This document shows, in pieces, positions 62,101 through 64,000 of a stretch of DNA of 64,000 bases; position 1 is the first letter of the stretch; each line of letters starts with the position of its first letter. This stretch comes from Psococerastis gibbosa (Eukaryota > Arthropoda > Insecta > Psocodea > Psocidae). Position numbers and translations under genes: made by a program. The stretch lies in NCBI GenBank assembly GCA_963971405.1, contig OZ020489.1:36861047-36925046 (forward strand), in the 5' to 3' direction. The notes beneath the pieces are model-generated. The model saw nothing but the letters and a program-made list of their open reading frames with translations, ran no database searches and was not told where the DNA came from.

Positions 62101-64000
62101 AATATCAGCAGCTAGTGATGGAGGGTATAGGGGCCAATACATACGTGGAACTGAAGAGGACGTGCCAGGATCGAGGGGAGTGGAGGCATCTATGCCACAT
62201 GTTGCTTCCAACCAACCAGCCGGCTGTAACTTGAAGAGAATGATCCAATGATTCTTCCTTACTTCGATGCAGATACAGATTATCAAAAACAATGAATAGT
62301 TTCCCAAATTTGGCCAATAAATTTAGGGTTAGCATGAAAACAAGACTTTATAGTCTTATTGTTCGCCTTTTGTTCATTTTCAATGCAATTAAATTTCAAT
62401 AAAATAAATTGTAATTCACTACAGAGGTCAATTCAGTCAGAAAGTCACTCCGATATGGAAAAATTCTGGAACATAAGCTTAAAACGCAACCCATCTACTC
62501 GATAAATGAATTTTATGAACTAGGTTGTAATTAGCTTCACCGCCATACGTATATATGACTATATGTAATGTTCCAACGAAACCCACGTGGTGATAACCCT
62601 TACTATGTGACGAAGCAGTAGAATCCGTGATGATAGTACTTCCGCCGTTCAGAACGACCACGGCCTATCTACTGCTTCGTCACGTAATCCGGCCGTGAAA
62701 GCCTTTGTAATTATACTATGTGCTAGTATTTTTTAGTTTTTACTTTAAGTTTTGACGGTTTGAATCCAGCTATATGTTCTGGTATTTAAACGGAAAATTA
62801 CTATATTGATTTTACTAAATACGTACTCGGCAATACTAGTGGGTAAGGGCATATCCTGAAGCTGCCTAGCTATATCCTCATCCTCCTCTCGGTCCTGCGC
62901 AGTAACAGGAGGCAGGAACGGCCATAGCGTCTCCTTCCACCAAGCCTCCGCTACACGCCGCTTCCTCGTATCAGAGTGCCAATTCGTTACATAGCGCTTT
63001 GTTACGTCCTTTAGCGTCGAGTTATTATTGCAGGCTAATACGTATGCCACAGGCTGCGTTGCTCTGGCCTGAAACACATACATAAAATTAAGTTACTAGT
63101 GACTTTATGGAATTTATTCATTTTATTCAGCTGCTTCGGTGGCAAGGTGGTAGCTTGCTTGTACTTGCGCTAGTATCTACACACCATGCGGTCGGAGACG
63201 TGTCACGTGTCGTAACTCGACACAAGTACCTAGTAGGTGACTTCGTGAGGCGATTGAAGAGGTTAATCGGATACACTCATTAAATTGTTAGTTTGCGATT
63301 TAACCTTTTTTTTAAAATAAAAAATAATAAGAAACGAACAGTAAATTAGTTTTAGTAAACGACGTTATTAAAACCAGTGTTAGTAAAATCCAAGAAGAAA
63401 CCTACTGATGTACAGGTAAGTAAAAAGAACTGAGAACTGCCATCTGCAGCCTACTAGCACAGTTGCACCTAATCAACGATTTGAGATTTGCTTAACCCGA
63501 AGAGAAGATAGGAATGTTTGTAGATGACCGTTCTGCTTGAAATAAACCAATTGTGAACTTACACATAGCTGACGTGTACAGTGAATCTTTTTCTTAACAA
63601 TGTCGACAGTAATCCATTTCTCCTCAGCTTCAAGAAAAACTTCAACCCAATAATCCAAGCCCTGCCGCTTCGTTGGACTCAAATTGTCATCGTCCGAAGA
63701 CAAAACGCGACGATCCAATTTCTTCTTTGGGCCAGCATTTGGCTTGCGAGATGGTGAAAAATCATCCTCTGAATCTTCGTCCTTAATTTTCTGACATACT
63801 GGCGAAACATTTTTAGATGTCGATGGCTTGACTTCCAATTCATTTTTCTGGGCTTTTATGGGAACTTTCTTCGCAGCTGGTTTTGGAGTTTCTTTAAAAT
63901 ATTTTGAGAATTCCTCTTCATCGTCATCATCATTATCATTGCCTGCTGTTTTCTTCAAAGGTGATTTTCCTTTCGATTCCAATGAAGAGCTAGCGACCTT
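52976..64000 (-). CDS. XPC: XPC/Rad4 DNA damage recognition protein (gene span, partial)
   Basis: This is the nucleotide excision repair sensor that binds distorted DNA and recruits TFIIH (Drosophila mus210, yeast Rad4). Six exons on the minus strand join in frame: 64000-63563 (5' incomplete), 63068-62827, 61805-61580, 61313-61145, 60428-60274 and 53170-52976, all GT-AG. They encode an acidic linker, the transglutaminase-like end ([17 protein letters not shown]), beta-hairpin domain 1 ([20 protein letters not shown]), BHD2, BHD3 ([20 protein letters not shown] and [15 protein letters not shown]) and the basic C-terminus. The N-terminal part lies beyond 64000. The last intron is 7.1 kb because a LINE inserted in it. 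Confidence 0.94.
53735..56322 (-). pseudogene. LINE ORF2, reverse transcriptase and RNase H part
   Basis: The frame is open for about 860 codons. RT blocks are seen in order: [55 protein letters not shown] and [12 protein letters not shown] (the catalytic FIDD box). The RNase H domain follows, with [34 protein letters not shown] and [20 protein letters not shown], so the D-E-D-D catalytic set is present. A C-terminal CCHC-like [17 protein letters not shown] ends the protein. RNase H after RT is typical of the I superfamily. The part upstream of 56322 is separated by a MITE. Confidence 0.9.
56323..56945. mobile_element. 623-bp MITE inside the LINE, 62-bp TIRs, TTA duplication
   Basis: The left end GGGTTCTTACAGAGTGGAGC is inversely repeated at the right (GCTCCACTCTGTAAGAACCC). 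The arms are 56323-56384 and 56884-56945, with two mismatches in 62. TTA flanks both sides (56320-56322 and 56946-56948). GGG ends with a TTA duplication fit PIF/Harbinger. Removing the element and one TTA leaves the LINE reading frame continuous (VAPLV to SSGKIY). Confidence 0.93.
56946..57470 (-). pseudogene. LINE ORF2 linker between endonuclease and RT
   Basis: Two frames together make the linker. One covers 57470-57236 ([20 protein letters not shown] and WPIFESALS). After an A8 run near 57233-57240 the frame shifts to [20 protein letters not shown] and [11 protein letters not shown]. The KPWWN motif is common in this position of I/Jockey-type ORF2 proteins. The two shifts could be real or homopolymer errors. 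Confidence 0.82.
57425..58063 (-). pseudogene. LINE ORF2 start, AP-like endonuclease
   Basis: It starts [17 protein letters not shown] and has [11 protein letters not shown] (catalytic E), [12 protein letters not shown] (D-x-N) and YGSDHYP (S-D-H), the three signature boxes of LINE APE endonucleases. The frame stops right after SDHYP at 57425, where the linker continues in another frame. Confidence 0.9.
58064..59650 (-). pseudogene. LINE ORF1, gag-like zinc knuckle protein
   Basis: 429 codons from ATG at 59650 to TAA at 58361. Zinc knuckles [33 protein letters not shown] and [16 protein letters not shown] are in the middle, followed by a Gln/Ser/Pro-rich tail. After the TAA the same frame stays open for another 98 codons (to 58064) and ends directly before the endonuclease ATG. 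That suggests the TAA is a mutation within a longer ORF1, or that the frame there is fortuitous. Confidence 0.85.
59757..60273. other. XPC intron remainder upstream of the LINE
   Basis: AT-rich sequence with no other element recognised. Confidence 0.55.
60274..60428 (-). CDS. XPC: XPC exon, BHD3 end
   Basis: The acceptor is TTTGTTTCAG|TG. The exon encodes [20 protein letters not shown] then [20 protein letters not shown] and [12 protein letters not shown]. The donor AAG|GTTCG is phase 0. Confidence 0.94.
60429..61144. other. XPC intron
   Basis: AT-rich intron sequence with no recognisable feature. Confidence 0.6.
61145..61313 (-). CDS. XPC: XPC exon, BHD2-BHD3
   Basis: The acceptor is GGTATTACAG|ATG. 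The exon encodes [20 protein letters not shown] and [20 protein letters not shown]. The donor CAAG|GTATAG is phase 1. [16 protein letters not shown] sequence is a hallmark of XPC/Rad4. Confidence 0.95.
61580..61805 (-). CDS. XPC: XPC exon, BHD1-BHD2
   Basis: The acceptor TTTTTTTCAAG|G has a long pyrimidine tract. The exon encodes [40 protein letters not shown] and [20 protein letters not shown]. The donor AAG|GTACGG is phase 0. Confidence 0.94.
61806..62826. other. XPC intron with a palindromic repeat
   Basis: 62585-62705 contains TGACGAAGCAGTAGAATCCG facing CTACTGCTTCGTCACGTAAT and CGGCCGTGAAAGCC, matching the repeat at 24600-24870. The rest is unremarkable. Confidence 0.6.
62827..63068 (-). 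CDS. XPC: XPC exon, transglutaminase-like end to BHD1
   Basis: The acceptor is GTGTTTCAG|GCC. The exon encodes [45 protein letters not shown] and MPLPTSIAE. The donor GA|GTACGT is phase 2, chosen because it restores [13 protein letters not shown] with the next exon. Confidence 0.93.
63127..63270 (+). repeat. Dispersed repeat, copy 2 (pairs with 2306-2427)
   Basis: CTTCGGTGGCAAGGTGG, TAGTATCTACACACCATGCG and CGATTGAAGAGGTTAATCGG match the first copy in order. It lies in an XPC intron, antisense to the gene. Confidence 0.65.
63563..64000 (-). CDS. XPC: XPC exon, acidic/basic linker and transglutaminase-like region (5' cut)
   Basis: The frame is open to the window edge. It encodes a low-complexity linker ([34 protein letters not shown]) then [18 protein letters not shown] of the Rad4 transglutaminase-like fold, ending TRQLC. 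The donor TGT|GTAAGT is phase 0. The exon's true start is beyond 64000. Confidence 0.92.

Overview
The window is eukaryotic nuclear DNA from an arthropod, probably an insect or other pancrustacean. The evidence is AT-rich sequence, GT-AG introns, a five-LIM muscle protein of the Mlp84B type, a tandem array of ionotropic receptor (IR) chemosensory genes, and many short palindromic transposons, tRNA-derived SINEs and non-LTR retrotransposons. I cannot name the species.

Layout. Positions 1-15.3 kb hold no gene I can support; they carry a reverse transcriptase scrap at the left edge, palindromic MITEs, SINEs and low-complexity runs. Positions 15.37-35.4 kb (+) hold a complete Mlp84B-like gene. 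Thirteen coding exons can be placed with GT-AG sites and consistent phases, giving a 495-496 aa, five-LIM protein. LIM2 is encoded by two adjacent pairs of mutually exclusive exons (22958/25615 and 26375/28471), so four LIM2 versions are possible. A stop codon lying inside the exon 2 splice donor, followed by AATAAA, predicts a short one-LIM isoform. Its introns are full of MITEs, SINEs, hAT-like elements and a ~208 bp tandem repeat.

Positions 36.7-50.8 kb (-) hold a tandem cluster of four IR-type receptor genes. Each has a tiny signal-peptide exon and one long exon. Three copies share an in-frame TGA at the same codon between the signal-peptide part and the long open receptor body. The fourth copy is a pseudogene (start codon lost, two frame breaks). 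A similar sequence block lies ~105-140 bp upstream of every start codon.

Positions 53.0-64.0 kb (-) hold the C-terminal two thirds of an XPC/Rad4 DNA-repair gene in six exons, running off the right edge. Its last intron is ~7.1 kb because a ~6.1 kb I-type LINE (ORF1, endonuclease, RT, RNase H) inserted there in the same orientation. A 623 bp palindromic MITE with a TTA target duplication later landed inside that LINE.

The three gene sets (muscle sarcomere, chemosensation, DNA repair) are unrelated neighbours. What ties the region together is dense, layered transposon insertion in introns and intergenic DNA.
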